Shown here one piece after another: positions 9,124-18,609 of a stretch of 64,000 bases of DNA. Below the pieces are notes generated by a model that was not told the origin of the DNA, did no database searches, and was given only the letters and a program-made list of their open reading frames with translations. How positions within the stretch are numbered: the stretch's first letter is position 1; every line of letters starts with the position of its first letter. Where the stretch lies: NCBI RefSeq assembly GCF_900009135.1, contig NZ_LT797704.1:1-64000 (forward strand), in the 5' to 3' direction. Position numbers and translations under genes: made by a program. The stretch comes from Planktothrix sp. PCC 11201. GTDB taxonomy: Bacteria; Cyanobacteriota; Cyanobacteriia; Cyanobacteriales; Microcoleaceae.

Positions 9124-10176
9124 TTAATAGGATTGAAGTTGATTCAAGGATAATATATTCGGACGCAGGGAGTTCGGATCAAGTCCAGCTTTATGCGCCA
9201 CTAAAACCCCCAAAGCCTCTAAATAAGAGTTTACCTGTATTGCCTTAATTCCTAATTGTTCTGGGGTAACTTGCATGCGGGTGTGATTTTCCCCGACGGC
9301 AATAATTTGAGTCGTAGTTTGGCTAAAACTAAGCACCGCAGACCCCCCACAGGCTGTAGCTGGAACCACAACCGCATCCACCTGATCAGCCCAAATTGTC
9401 CCCGCCGTAGCAGTTGTGACGAACTGGGGGGCGCGACTCAACCCCACTAACACACAGGGTAGAAACGTATAGCCCAATTCCTCCGCCGCCGACCGTGGGG
9501 ATAATTCCGGGTCAATGGCCAGGGGAGAAAGGGCCGGAGCGTGGGCTGCCGGAATTTGAAAGGTGCGGACAATTAGATGGCTGATCACCGCTTCCGCCCC
9601 AGCCAAAGGATCAACCCCCTGTCCATGACGATAAGCCTCTAAAACCTGGCTATTTTCCGGTTCAGGAAAACGGGCTACCACGGCGATCGCCTCGGCTTTA
9701 GCATCCTTAATTAAGCGTTCTGCGGCCCGTAACAGGCTGTCTGGGTTGCCAATCGTTCCCCAGGAAGCCCCCGACTCGGAGGTTCTCAATTCCACGTTCA
9801 GGGGGGCATCGGTGACCACATAGTCCGTTAAAGTTAGGCCCAGGGTTGCCCTAGCTGCGTCCGCCACTTGTAAATGTCTGAGGCGCAATTCCGGCTCCAT
9901 AGCTTGATCCAGGAGTAACCCCACCCGGTTCCGGTGGACAGGTTGCAGTCCCCAATTTCGAGCCGCCCATTTATCCAGGGCAAACCCTTCCACATAGAGG
10001 GTATTGGGCATCGGCCAATACAGTTGGGCACCATTGAGAACGTTAGGATGGGTAATCAGGGTATCGGCCACTTGGGCGATCGCCCGCGCTACAGGTAAAC
10101 CATCCCCCGCATATCCACCAATGGCCGCACCAATTCCTGTTGGGATAATTAAAACAACCGCATAAGGACGAGGCAT
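9124..10176 (-). CDS. DUF3326 family protein
   Basis: Conserved cyanobacterial and plastid-lineage protein of unknown function, 350 aa. The N-terminus VLIIPTGIGAAIGGYAGDGLPVARA resembles the family signature. The rest is soluble, Ala/Leu-rich and noticeably more GC-rich than its neighbours. The conserved block CVLVGLSRAPQFV and the Cys-containing VVPATACGGSAVLSF are possible active-site loops, but no chemistry is established. It sits between a small conserved protein and the CPBP protease in a leftward group that begins with a ferredoxin gene. Confidence 0.82.
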   Translation of the reverse strand: MPRPYAVVLIIPTGIGAAIGGYAGDGLPVARAIAQVADTLITHPNVLNGAQLYWPMPNTLYVEGFALDKWAARNWGLQPVHRNRVGLLLDQAMEPELRLRHLQVADAARATLGLTLTDYVVTDAPLNVELRTSESGASWGTIGNPDSLLRAAERLIKDAKAEAIAVVARFPEPENSQVLEAYRHGQGVDPLAGAEAVISHLIVRTFQIPAAHAPALSPLAIDPELSPRSAAEELGYTFLPCVLVGLSRAPQFVTTATAGTIWADQVDAVVVPATACGGSAVLSFSQTTTQIIAVGENHTRMQVTPEQLGIKAIQVNSYLEALGVLVAHKAGLDPNSLRPNILSLNQLQSY

Positions 10177-10207
10177 AGAAGATCGGGGGAAACACCCACC
10201 AGAAAAG

Positions 10208-10411
10208 TTAACGATTAACCATCAAACCATCAGAGGTTTTCTCAACTGTTACAACGGCTTCAACATGGGCTTTTTGTTGTTCTGGATCAATACTGCTAAT
10301 TGCCCAACGCAGGGGTTCACCCCGTTTTTTTAATTCCGCTTCAATAGCTTGATTTAACTGCGTTGGAGACTCCAGCAGATCAATTTCAGCCGTAATAAAA
10401 TGGGTGGTCAT
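10208..10411 (-). CDS. Small conserved hypothetical protein
   Basis: A 67-residue soluble protein starting MTTHFITAEIDLLESP. An alpha/beta pattern is visible: strand, helix with TQLNQAIEAELKKRGEPLRW, two strands (AISSIDPEQQKAHVEAVVTVE). I recognise no function. A TTG-initiated extension to 10453 exists, but the ATG at 10411 matches the onset of compact sequence. It lies between the ferredoxin gene (84 bases upstream) and DUF3326 (31 bases downstream) on the same strand, so an operon is plausible. Confidence 0.65.
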   Translation of the reverse strand: MTTHFITAEIDLLESPTQLNQAIEAELKKRGEPLRWAISSIDPEQQKAHVEAVVTVEKTSDGLMVNR

Positions 10412-10495
10412 GTTTGTGTTTAATCCTCGATGTTTTTTATTGTCAATATTCAAATGTTGTTAGCCAGTGAGGGAGGAAGCTCGCACTACTTCTAA

Positions 10496-10816
10496 CTAAG
10501 ATCTCTGACCAAATTGACGATCATAAACTTCATCTTCTTTTCCGGCAACCAGTTTCAAATTAGAACGGGGATAGGCAATACAGAGAAGGACATAACCTTC
10601 GGCCTGAAGGTCAAGACTTAATCCCATACCCTCAGTTTGATCAACTTTACCTTCGATAATTTTGGCTGCACAGGTGGTACAAACTCCGGCATTGCAAGAA
10701 TTGGGCAACTTAATTCCGGCATCCAAGGCAGCTTGGAGGATGTGTTTATCCTCTGGAACCTCGACTGTTTGGACGTTTCCTTGATTGTGAAATTCAACTG
10801 TATAGGTTTGAGACAT
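10496..10816 (-). CDS. Plant-type [2Fe-2S] ferredoxin
   Basis: A 106-residue soluble electron carrier. The cluster ligands C41, C46, C49 and C79 have the exact plant-type spacing C-x4-C-x2-C-x29-C. The loop around them reads PNSCNAGVCTTC instead of the PYSCRAGAC-type sequence of the main photosynthetic PetF, and the C-terminus is extended (LVAGKEDEVYDRQFGQRS). It is therefore probably a secondary ferredoxin with a different partner set; this is inference. It is the first gene of the leftward ferredoxin/DUF3326/CPBP group. Confidence 0.9.
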   Translation of the reverse strand: MSQTYTVEFHNQGNVQTVEVPEDKHILQAALDAGIKLPNSCNAGVCTTCAAKIIEGKVDQTEGMGLSLDLQAEGYVLLCIAYPRSNLKLVAGKEDEVYDRQFGQRS

Positions 10817-11223
10817 CGTATTCTTATTAGACCCTGAACCATTGTATCCTTGAGTGCAGTCGATCTGAGTATTGAGCCTTCCTTGTTGTTCAAAGAGACA
10901 TTAAATTAGCCAGACAAACTAAATCAACTTTTGTCATCCATCCTAAGATATATATTACAAAAATATCAACTAGGCAAGATCATATTGAGTTTTACGGTTA
11001 AAATTTTTCGGCGTGCCTACTAAGAGTTGAAACCAATGTGTTACAGTTGTTGAGGTTAGATTTCTCTCGTCAACGACGGTTAATCTCCTCACTCTCCTGT
11101 GCCAATTTTGTAGCTCGTTGGAATAATTGGAATAAAATGTAGCCTTTTTCACAGAGTTTAGTCTGTGAACGCTAGTTATAAAATACAGAACTTTGATAGG
11201 ATAGAGCACCTGTGCTAAAAATA
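10817..11223. other. Divergent promoter region between ferredoxin and ABC exporter
   Basis: About 400 AT-rich bases with no supported gene; a minus-strand 79-codon frame here has no motif or ribosome-binding site. The ABC-side promoter is suggested by TATAAA at 11177-11182, with an inverted repeat immediately upstream (11148-11169, separate entry). An AT-rich tract (ATATATATTAC, near 10950) may serve the ferredoxin side. Confidence 0.4.
11148..11169. promoter_or_regulatory. Operator-like inverted repeat upstream of ABC exporter
   Basis: A perfect 8-bp inverted repeat TTCACAGA-N6-TCTGTGAA. It ends seven bases before a -10-like TATAAA (11177-11182), so it covers where a -35 element would lie. 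This geometry suits a repressor or activator site controlling the downstream ABC gene. The binding protein is unknown. Confidence 0.45.
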
Positions 11224-13185
11224 ATGGAAAATATGAATAGATTTGATACTAAACTTTGGCAACGTTTTTTAATAATTGCCCAACCTTTCTTTTATCCTGT
11301 AGAACCAGGAAGTGGCAAGGTTTTTTTGAGTTTATTATTGTTATTATTAATCTTTCTGTCTGCTACGGTATTTGTTTTGGTGAGTGCCGTTGCTGTTATC
11401 AGTCAATCTATTTTTCCCGAGTTCTTTAATAGCATTGCTCCAGGTTTGTATGAATTGATCGCCAGGATTATCTATTCTCGTTATATTATTATCATTCTTT
11501 TAATGCTTGTCGTTCCCATCGGAACATTTTTATTGTACAGAAACCAAATTAAAACCCGTTGGCAACCTTGGGCATTTTTAAGTGTGCTTTTATTTATATC
11601 CCTATCTGTCAGTGGATTGAATGTAATTCTTAGCTATGTGAGTAACTTTTTTACGACGGCTTTAGCCGAAAGAAATCAGGATAATTTTTGGCGTTTTCTC
11701 TATGTTTATGCCAGTGTGTTTGTAGTAGGAACTCCCATTATTGTCATGTATTCTTATACCCGCGATCGCTTGGGAAACTATTGGCGGAAATGGTTAACGG
11801 ATAAATTTTTAGACCAATATTTAAGTCAGCGAGCATTTTATAAAATAGAATCGGAAAATAAACTTGATAACCCAGATCAACGAATTACAGAGGATATTAA
11901 GGCATTTACGATTACCAGTTTAAGATTTTTACTAATTATTCTAAGTTCAATTATTGATGTAATTTCTTTTACTGGAATCCTCTGGTCTATTTCTAAATCT
12001 CTTTCCATATTTCTCTTGATTTACGCTTCTGTTGGTACGATCATCACGGTTTTTATTGGACGGCGTTTAATTCCTCTAAACTTCAATCAGTTAAAACGAG
12101 AAGCGGATTTTCGTTATGGATTAGTTCATGTCCGAGACAATGCTGAATCCATTGCCTTTTATCAAGGGGAAGAACAGGAACTAATCCAAGTCAAACAACG
12201 ATTTTTCAAAGCCTTTGAGAACTTTAATTTATTAATTGGTTGGCAGAGAAATGTTGATTATTTTACTACAAGCTATGGATATGCTGTGGTGATTATTCCT
12301 TCGCTGATCTTAGCTCCTATTTATTTTGCCCAAACAATTAAATATGGGGATATTACCCAAGCTGGTTTTGCCTTTAGTCAAGTTTTAGGGGCTTTTTCAA
12401 TTGTAGTAAGTCAGATTGGAGTGTTAAGTGCTTTTGCCGCTGGAATTAACCGTTTATCAACCTTCTCGGAATTTTTAGAATCTCCTAAGTCTATGGAGGA
12501 AGGTCAGACACAAATTGATATGAAAGTTGATTATTCCCTAGCCTTAGAACACGTTACTGTCAACACACCCAACTATCAAAAAATCCTGGTTAAAGACCTA
12601 TCTCTGAGCTTACCCGAAGGTCAAGGATTATTAATTATGGGTCAAAGTGGAGTCGGAAAAAGTTCTTTATTACGCACCATTGCCGGGTTATGGACATCAG
12701 GGACTGGGCGGTTAGTTCGTCCTGAACTCTCGTCGATATTATTCCTACCTCAACGTCCCTATATGATTTTGGGAACCTTGCGTCAACAATTACTTTATCC
12801 TAATAGTAATCGAGAGGTGAGTGAAACGGAATTACATCAAATATTGCAGTTAGTGAATTTAGCCGATTTACCCGAACGAGTTAGTGGTTTTGATACGGAA
12901 TTAGATTGGGCTAATGTTCTTTCTGTGGGAGAACAGCAACGGTTAGCTTTTGCGCGATTATTAATTAGTAAACCTCGCTACGCCATTTTAGATGAAGCCA
13001 CCAGCGCCTTAGATTTAAAAAATGAAGAACTACTTTATAAAAAACTACATGAAACCGGAACAACTTATATTAGTGTTGGGCATCGAATCAGTTTATTGCG
13101 CTACCATGACAATGTTTTAGAACTCATGGGAGATCAAAAATGGCGTCTGCTTTCTAGCGAAGAATATCGGGCGGAAATGATTTGA
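11224..13185 (+). CDS. ABC transporter permease/ATPase, SbmA/BacA-ABCD type
   Basis: Half-transporter of about 653 aa. An N-terminal transmembrane domain (about residues 20-400, roughly six helices, with the KWLTDKFLDQYLSQRAFYKI block and EADFRYGLVHVRDNAESIAFYQGE typical of the ABCD/YddA type) is fused to an ATPase domain. The ATPase has Walker A GQSGVGKSS, signature LSVGEQQRLAFARLL and Walker B YAILDEATSALD. Relatives move vitamins, peptides or fatty acyl-CoA; substrate here is unknown. ATG 11224 (MENMNRF) is preferred over GTG 11212. A Phe/Leu-rich segment at residues 25-60 is the first helix, not a cleaved signal. Confidence 0.88.
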   Translation: MENMNRFDTKLWQRFLIIAQPFFYPVEPGSGKVFLSLLLLLLIFLSATVFVLVSAVAVISQSIFPEFFNSIAPGLYELIARIIYSRYIIIILLMLVVPIGTFLLYRNQIKTRWQPWAFLSVLLFISLSVSGLNVILSYVSNFFTTALAERNQDNFWRFLYVYASVFVVGTPIIVMYSYTRDRLGNYWRKWLTDKFLDQYLSQRAFYKIESENKLDNPDQRITEDIKAFTITSLRFLLIILSSIIDVISFTGILWSISKSLSIFLLIYASVGTIITVFIGRRLIPLNFNQLKREADFRYGLVHVRDNAESIAFYQGEEQELIQVKQRFFKAFENFNLLIGWQRNVDYFTTSYGYAVVIIPSLILAPIYFAQTIKYGDITQAGFAFSQVLGAFSIVVSQIGVLSAFAAGINRLSTFSEFLESPKSMEEGQTQIDMKVDYSLALEHVTVNTPNYQKILVKDLSLSLPEGQGLLIMGQSGVGKSSLLRTIAGLWTSGTGRLVRPELSSILFLPQRPYMILGTLRQQLLYPNSNREVSETELHQILQLVNLADLPERVSGFDTELDWANVLSVGEQQRLAFARLLISKPRYAILDEATSALDLKNEELLYKKLHETGTTYISVGHRISLLRYHDNVLELMGDQKWRLLSSEEYRAEMI

Positions 13186-13197
13186 GCATTTCCATCT

Positions 13198-13560
13198 TTA
13201 ATCGGCTGAAATCGATGCAAAAAAACGGCAATCTTGACAGGGGCCAAGGGGATTCACCGCACAGCGTATCAGTTCAGAATGGGCATTAAAACGACAGTTT
13301 GCATCTCCCAGAATCCAATGTCCATCGATTAATATTCTATCTTCAGGTCGTTGTACCGATTGCACATACAAGGAAATTTTATGTAGTCGGTAACGACCGG
13401 ATTTGAGTTGATAGCGATGACGACGTTCTAAAACAGTATAGGTTTGACCCTGGAAATTTAGATAATGACCCGGTTGGGGTGTCCAATCTAAACAAATACG
13501 TCCAAGGGATTGATGGGATTGTGTTAGAATCAATTCCGTTGGTAGTGAATTTGGCTCCAT
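13198..13560 (-). CDS. DUF6464 family protein
   Basis: A 120-residue cyanobacterial protein of unknown function. It is beta-rich (TPQPGHYLNFQGQTYTVLERRH, SGRYRLHKISLYVQ) and ends with a cysteine cluster: C at about residue 88, then CAVNPLGPCQDCRF. This spacing suggests a bound metal, which is inference. It is convergent with the ABC gene, whose stop lies 12 bases away. The DUF6464 label is from my memory of the family pattern. Confidence 0.72.
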   Translation of the reverse strand: MEPNSLPTELILTQSHQSLGRICLDWTPQPGHYLNFQGQTYTVLERRHRYQLKSGRYRLHKISLYVQSVQRPEDRILIDGHWILGDANCRFNAHSELIRCAVNPLGPCQDCRFFASISAD

Positions 13561-13630
13561 GATGGTTTGATTTAATTCAACAGCTTGTAGGGGAGGGGAC
13601 TAACACTGGGTTCTGAGGCTTCCTCTGATA

Positions 13631-13677
13631 TTGTAGTGATTCCTTTAGGACTCTGAGGCGTGAACGCCTCACTACAA
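13631..13677. repeat. Compound palindrome of the GTAGTGAG...CTCACTAC type
   Basis: Outer arms TTGTAGTGA and TCACTACAA enclose an inner hairpin GAGGCG-TGAA-CGCCTC. The outer sequence is shared with palindromes near 2.9, 60.8 and 63.8 kb. It lies between DUF6464 and the end of ugd, and may serve as an RNA hairpin for ugd transcripts. Confidence 0.65.
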
Positions 13678-13725
13678 AGAACTTGGGTGAGCAATGCCCA
13701 CCCTAATCTTACATTAACCTACAGA

Positions 13726-15093
13726 TTAATGTCCAATACCGACATATTGGAAACCGGCGGCTTCTAATTGTTTTCGATCTAAGAAATTTCGGCCATCAAT
13801 CATAAATGCCGAGTGCATTTTTTTCGCCATTTTCGCATAATCGAGGTTTTGGAATTGTGTCCAGTCTGTAATTAAAATTAACGCATCACAACCATCAGCT
13901 AACAATTCAGGATCGGTTTCAACGATGACACCCGTTAACCCATGACGCATTCCACTTTGGGAAATAATCGGATCGTAGGCTTTCACCTTTGCCCCTAAAC
14001 GGTTCAATTCTTGGATAATATCTAAGGCCGGAGCATCGCGTAAATCGTCCGTATCAGCTTTAAAGGTTAACCCTAATAATCCAACGGTTTTGCCTTTGAG
14101 AATTTTCAGCACTTGCTGTAATTTGTCAATGGCAATAGTGCGCTGACGGTTATTAACTTCCACCGCGGCTTTTAATAATTGGGCGTCATAATTATAGTCA
14201 TCGGCCGTATGAATTAAAGCCGAAACATCTTTCGGAAAACAGGAACCCCCCCAACCAATTCCTGCTTGTAAAAACTTATTCCCAATCCGAGAATCCAAGC
14301 CAATTCCTTGAGCCACCTGGGTCACATCCGCACCGACGCGATCGCAAATATTAGCAATTTCGTTAATAAAGCTAATTTTAGTTGCTAAGAACGAGTTAGC
14401 CGCATATTTAATCATTTCTGCCGAACTCAGATCCGTTAACACAATCGGAACTGGGGGTAAGGACGGATGATCAGAATGTTTTCTCGATACTAAAGGTGCA
14501 TACAATTCCTGCATCACCTCCAAGGCTTTTTTGTTGTTGCTTCCTAACACAATCCGATCGGGATTAAAGGTGTCATAAACCGCCGAACCTTCGCGTAAAA
14601 ATTCCGGGTTACTCACCACATCAAATTCAACTTCAATGGGTGATCCTGCTAACCCTTTTTCTTTTTGTTGCTCGGAAACACCATCTAAAACAATCATCCG
14701 CACCCAGTCCCCGGAACCAATCGGTACAGTGGATTTATTCACAATCACTTTATAACCTTTGGTCAGGTTGGAACCAATTCCCCGGGCAACGGCTTCCACA
14801 TAACGGGTATCACTTTCCCCTGTGGGTAAGGGTGGAGTTCCCACGGCAATAAATAACACCTCACCATGTTCTACACCTGCACTTAAATCCGAAGAAAAAT
14901 CCAGACGTCCAGATTCCATACAGGATTTCATTAATTCCGGGAGTCCGGGTTCATAAATCGGGGACTGTCCCGACTTCATTAATTTGACTTTTTCCTCATT
15001 ATTATCAATACAAATAACATCATGTCCGATTTGTGCCAGACACACTCCGGTTACTAGACCCACATATCCCGTCCCAATCACACAAACACGCAT
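13726..15093 (-). CDS. ugd: UDP-glucose 6-dehydrogenase
   Basis: Oxidises UDP-glucose to UDP-glucuronate with two NAD+. The N-terminal Rossmann motif is GTGYVGL (residues 7-13). The catalytic cysteine is C285 in GWGGSCFPKD, and the lysine in SSAEMIKYAANSF (K229) is conserved. The C-terminal UDP-binding Rossmann domain starts near LLGLTFKADTDDLRDAP. At 455 aa the length is normal. The next gene upstream on the same strand, 84 bases away, is UDP-glucuronate decarboxylase, so the pair makes UDP-xylose for cell-surface polysaccharide or glycolipid. Confidence 0.96.
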   Translation of the reverse strand: MRVCVIGTGYVGLVTGVCLAQIGHDVICIDNNEEKVKLMKSGQSPIYEPGLPELMKSCMESGRLDFSSDLSAGVEHGEVLFIAVGTPPLPTGESDTRYVEAVARGIGSNLTKGYKVIVNKSTVPIGSGDWVRMIVLDGVSEQQKEKGLAGSPIEVEFDVVSNPEFLREGSAVYDTFNPDRIVLGSNNKKALEVMQELYAPLVSRKHSDHPSLPPVPIVLTDLSSAEMIKYAANSFLATKISFINEIANICDRVGADVTQVAQGIGLDSRIGNKFLQAGIGWGGSCFPKDVSALIHTADDYNYDAQLLKAAVEVNNRQRTIAIDKLQQVLKILKGKTVGLLGLTFKADTDDLRDAPALDIIQELNRLGAKVKAYDPIISQSGMRHGLTGVIVETDPELLADGCDALILITDWTQFQNLDYAKMAKKMHSAFMIDGRNFLDRKQLEAAGFQYVGIGH

Positions 15094-15177
15094 AAATCTA
15101 TCCTCAATTTTTTGACCGAAACATTAACAATCTTATTAACGCTGAACAATTGACCGTTAACCAGGATTCCACTCTTT

Positions 15178-16110
15178 TCAACTGTTGTAGATGCGTTCCC
15201 GAAAATCTTTCACTGTCAATTCTAATCCTTGATCCAGTGGGATGGTCGGTTCCCAATTTAGATAGGTTTTAGCGCGAGTAATATCGGGTTGTCGCTGTTT
15301 AGGATCATCCTCCGGTAGAGGTTTAAATTGAATTTCAGCATCCGGGTTAATCATATTCTGAATTTTTTGGGCCAGTTCCAAAATGGTATATTCCCCCGGA
15401 TTCCCGATATTAATAGGGCCAGTCTGATCGCTATTCATTAAGCGGATGAATCCCTCTACCAAGTCTGACACATAACAGAAACTCCGAGTTTGGGAACCAT
15501 CCCCATAAACCGTTAAGGGAATCCCTCGCAGGGCTTGGACAATAAAGTTACTGACCACACGCCCATCATTTTCTAACATTCGGGGGCCATAGGTATTAAA
15601 AATCCGTACCACCCGAATGTCTACCCTATTTTGACGATGATAGTCAAAGGCTAAGGTTTCCGCCACCCGCTTTCCTTCGTCGTAACAGGATCGAACCCCA
15701 ATACAATTGACGTTTCCTCGATAGTCTTCCGTTTGGGGGTGGACATCAGGATCACCGTAGACTTCAGAAGTGGAGGCGAGGAAAAACCGAGCTTTGATCC
15801 GTTTGGCTAACCCCAACATATTCATGGTTCCCAATACATTGGTTTTGATGGTTTTGACCGGGTTGTATTGGTAGTGAACCGGAGAGGCGGGACAGGCTAA
15901 ATGGTAGATTTGATCGGCTTCCAACCGAATGGGTTCGGTAATATCATGACGGATCAGTTCAAAATAGGGATTACCGATCCATTTCAGGATATTTCGTTTT
16001 GTCCCCGTAAAAAAGTTATCCAAACAAATCACTTCATGGCCTTGTTCCATTAAGCGATCAATCAGGTGTGAACCTAGAAAACCCGCGCCACCTGTAACTA
16101 AAATTCTCAT
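15178..16110 (-). CDS. UDP-glucuronate decarboxylase (UDP-xylose synthase)
   Basis: Extended short-chain dehydrogenase that converts UDP-glucuronate to UDP-xylose. It has the NAD-binding motif [10 protein letters not shown] at the N-terminus, the catalytic STSE and YDEGK (YxxxK) motifs, and [15 protein letters not shown] with [18 protein letters not shown]. This combination is diagnostic for the UXS branch. ATG 16110 is chosen; GTG 16122 four codons upstream is possible. It is the promoter-proximal partner of ugd. Confidence 0.93.
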   Translation of the reverse strand: MRILVTGGAGFLGSHLIDRLMEQGHEVICLDNFFTGTKRNILKWIGNPYFELIRHDITEPIRLEADQIYHLACPASPVHYQYNPVKTIKTNVLGTMNMLGLAKRIKARFFLASTSEVYGDPDVHPQTEDYRGNVNCIGVRSCYDEGKRVAETLAFDYHRQNRVDIRVVRIFNTYGPRMLENDGRVVSNFIVQALRGIPLTVYGDGSQTRSFCYVSDLVEGFIRLMNSDQTGPINIGNPGEYTILELAQKIQNMINPDAEIQFKPLPEDDPKQRQPDITRAKTYLNWEPTIPLDQGLELTVKDFRERIYNS

Positions 16111-16312
16111 GCTTACACTCACTCAGAAATTGTAGAGAGTTAAACTTGGATGGACAACAATCAATCGTAGGTAAGCTGAATCCACTATCGGTTGATTAAA
16201 GTTAAGACTTGGCTTTGGACACACCCTAGCTATACCCCACAACATTGATATGTTGCTGTCTGTTCCAACATCTATCCTACTCGATTTTAGATTTTTAGCG
16301 ATTATTTAATAT

Positions 16313-16402
16313 TTATTCTACAGTTAAATTAATATCAATGGCAATTTTTCTTAACAGTGTTGGTGAAAGATCATGACCTGGATGAACTCGAAATTTATGA
16401 GC
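16313..16402 (-). pseudogene. hicA: C-terminal remnant of a HicA toxin gene
   Basis: Reading the minus strand from 16402 gives AHKFRVHPGHDLSPTLLRKI, then AIDINLTVE and a stop at 16315-16313. This matches the last third of HicA mRNA interferases, including the His-containing strand and the LRKI...LTVE end. The frame is closed upstream by a stop at 16405-16403, so the first two-thirds of the toxin are gone. It overlaps the end of hicB by eight bases in another frame. The toxin is inactive by deletion. Confidence 0.75.
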
Positions 16403-16583
16403 TTAATAAACTTCTTTTTTCTGACTCTGATAATGTCTCTAAATATAATTCAATTGCCTCCTTAATATTAACTTTAATCTCATCAAATGAATCACCCTGA
16501 GATTGACAACCTGGAAGTTCAGGAGCATAGGCATAATAACTGCAATCGTCTTTTTCAATAATCACACTAACCTTATATGACAT
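16395..16583 (-). CDS. hicB: HicB-family antitoxin (toxin partner lost)
   Basis: The 62-residue partial RNase H-like fold is recognisable: SYKVSVIIEKDDCSYYAYAP, ELPGCQSQGDSFDEIKVNIKEAIELYLETL. HicB antitoxins normally bind and neutralise HicA. Typical proteins of this branch continue some 10-15 residues past ESEKRS, so the C-terminus may be clipped by the same deletion that removed most of hicA. ATG 16583 is the start. It may survive as a harmless relic or a regulator. Confidence 0.8.
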   Translation of the reverse strand: MSYKVSVIIEKDDCSYYAYAPELPGCQSQGDSFDEIKVNIKEAIELYLETLSESEKRSLLSS

Positions 16584-16612
16584 AGAGTTTTAAGTATTTT
16601 TATAATTGATCT

Positions 16613-16675
16613 TTGTAGTAGAGACGTTAAATTTAACGTCTCTACTACAATAAATTTAACGTCTCTACTACAACA
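16613..16675. repeat. Perfect 38-bp palindrome plus extra half-copy
   Basis: Bases 16613-16650 form a perfect palindrome (19-base arms with no loop, arm GTAGTAGAGACGTTAAA), followed by a third arm copy at about 16651-16675. It lies between the stop of lepA (16678) and the start of hicB. The GTAGAGACG core recurs in the palindromes at about 20058 and 32635. It could act as a lepA terminator or as a mobile palindromic unit. Confidence 0.75.
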
Positions 16676-16677
16676 AT

Positions 16678-18492
16678 TTAGGATTCTTGATTTAAGCGTA
16701 ATACCGCCATAAATGCCTCTTGAGGAACATCCACAGACCCCAAGGATTTCATCCGTTTTTTACCTTTGGCTTGCTTCTGTAAGAGTTTTTTCTTCCGACT
16801 AATATCTCCCCCATAACATTTGGCTAAAACATCTTTTCTTAACGCCGGAATACTTTCACTGGCAATCACTTTAGAGCCAATTGTGGCTTGAATGGGAACT
16901 TTAAATTGATGACGGGGAATCAATTCTTTCAGTTTTTCCACCATTGCCCGTCCAACGTGATAGGCCTTATCTCGGTGAACAATCATCGCCAAGGAATCGA
17001 TCGGATCTTTATTAATCATAATATCGAGTTTAACTAAAGTATTTTCTCGATATCCAATAATATGATATTCCATACTCGCATAACCACGAGAACGGGATTT
17101 CATCTGATCAAAAAAGTCCGTTACTACCTCCGCTAATGGCACTTCATAAACTAAGGTTGTCCGTCCCTGGGCTAAATATCGCATATCCTTAAATTCACCC
17201 CGACGACCTTGGGCTAACTCCATTAAACTCCCTACATAAGCTTCAGGAGTAATCATTTCTACTCGTACATAGGGTTCTTCGATTTTTTCCCTGTGGTTGG
17301 GTTCAGGTAAACGACTGGGGTTATCAATCATCATCACTTCTCCCTTTTGAGTTGTAACTTGATAAACCACCGAAGGAGAGGTCACAATTAAGTCTAAATC
17401 ATATTCCCGTTCCAAACGTTCTTGCACAATTTCCATGTGCAGTAACCCTAAAAACCCACACCGAAAACCAAATCCCATCGCACTAGAAGTTTCCGGTTCA
17501 TAGGATAACGCCGCGTCATTTAATTTCAGCTTTTCTAAGGCTTCTTTTAGGTTAGGATATTCGTCAGAATCCGTGGGAAATAAGCCACAAAACACCATTG
17601 GTTTTGCTTCTGTATAGCCAGGAAGGGCTTGTTCGGCTTGGCTATTTGCTAAAGTAATCGTATCCCCAACCCGGGCATCTTCAACGGCTTTAATCGCAGC
17701 AGAAAAATATCCCACTTCTCCAGCGTGGAGTTCATCAACCGGGATTTGAGTTGGAGATAATACGCCAATTTCATCAATTTCATATTCTTTTCCCGAAGCC
17801 ATTAAGCGGACGCGATCACCTTTTTTTAGTCGGCCATCCATCACCCGAAAATAAACCACGACCCCGCGATAACTGTCATAATAACTATCAAAAATTAATG
17901 CGCGTAATTTCTGATCAACCGTATCCTGGGGTGGGGGAACTAAATGCACAATAGACTCTAAAATTTGATGAATTCCCACCCCTTCTTTCGCCGAAGCTAA
18001 CACCGCCCCGGAACAATCTAACCCAATAATTTCTTCAATTTCACTTTTAATCCGATCTGGCTCCGCTCCGGGTAAATCAATTTTATTTAAAACCGGAATA
18101 ATTTCTAAGTTATTATCTAAGGCGAGATAAACATTAGCTAAAGTCTGGGCCTCCACTCCTTGAGACGCATCCACCACCAATAACGCCCCTTCACAAGCCG
18201 CTAAAGACCGAGACACTTCATAGGAAAAGTCAACGTGACCCGGAGTGTCGATTAAATTTAAGACATATTCTTCACCGTCATCGGCTTTGTAGTTCATGCG
18301 GGCGGCTTGCAATTTAATCGTAATTCCCCGTTCTCGCTCTAAGTCCATGGAGTCGAGAAATTGTTCTTTCATTTCTCGTTTTTGAACCGCACCCGTTGCT
18401 TCCAAAAGCCGATCCGCCAGGGTAGATTTCCCATGATCAATATGAGCAATAATAGAAAAATTACGAATTCGAGAAACTGGAACGTTAGTCAT
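16678..18492 (-). CDS. lepA: Elongation factor 4 (LepA)
   Basis: Translational GTPase that remodels or back-translocates ribosomes, important under ionic and temperature stress. G1 AHIDHGKST is at residues 16-24, with G3 DTPGHVD, G4 NKIDLP, and the LepA-specific C-terminal domain ending in [19 protein letters not shown]. At 604 aa the length is exactly typical. The N-terminal sequence [16 protein letters not shown] supports ATG 18492. The LepA C-terminal domain separates it from EF-G and from TypA. Confidence 0.97.
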   Translation of the reverse strand: MTNVPVSRIRNFSIIAHIDHGKSTLADRLLEATGAVQKREMKEQFLDSMDLERERGITIKLQAARMNYKADDGEEYVLNLIDTPGHVDFSYEVSRSLAACEGALLVVDASQGVEAQTLANVYLALDNNLEIIPVLNKIDLPGAEPDRIKSEIEEIIGLDCSGAVLASAKEGVGIHQILESIVHLVPPPQDTVDQKLRALIFDSYYDSYRGVVVYFRVMDGRLKKGDRVRLMASGKEYEIDEIGVLSPTQIPVDELHAGEVGYFSAAIKAVEDARVGDTITLANSQAEQALPGYTEAKPMVFCGLFPTDSDEYPNLKEALEKLKLNDAALSYEPETSSAMGFGFRCGFLGLLHMEIVQERLEREYDLDLIVTSPSVVYQVTTQKGEVMMIDNPSRLPEPNHREKIEEPYVRVEMITPEAYVGSLMELAQGRRGEFKDMRYLAQGRTTLVYEVPLAEVVTDFFDQMKSRSRGYASMEYHIIGYRENTLVKLDIMINKDPIDSLAMIVHRDKAYHVGRAMVEKLKELIPRHQFKVPIQATIGSKVIASESIPALRKDVLAKCYGGDISRKKKLLQKQAKGKKRMKSLGSVDVPQEAFMAVLRLNQES

Positions 18493-18609
18493 AAAATGAT
18501 ATTCACAGGCATAATAGGGGAGACTCCCGTTAAACTAACGAGGGTCTACTTCATCTATTTTAACAAAATAAACCCAGGAACACCGATTTTTTCAGGGAAA
18601 TAGAGGGGA

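Noticed and set aside
10970-11209. Minus-strand 79-codon frame upstream of the ABC exporter
   Set aside because: It covers the promoter-like DNA and inverted repeat, without a start signal or family pattern.
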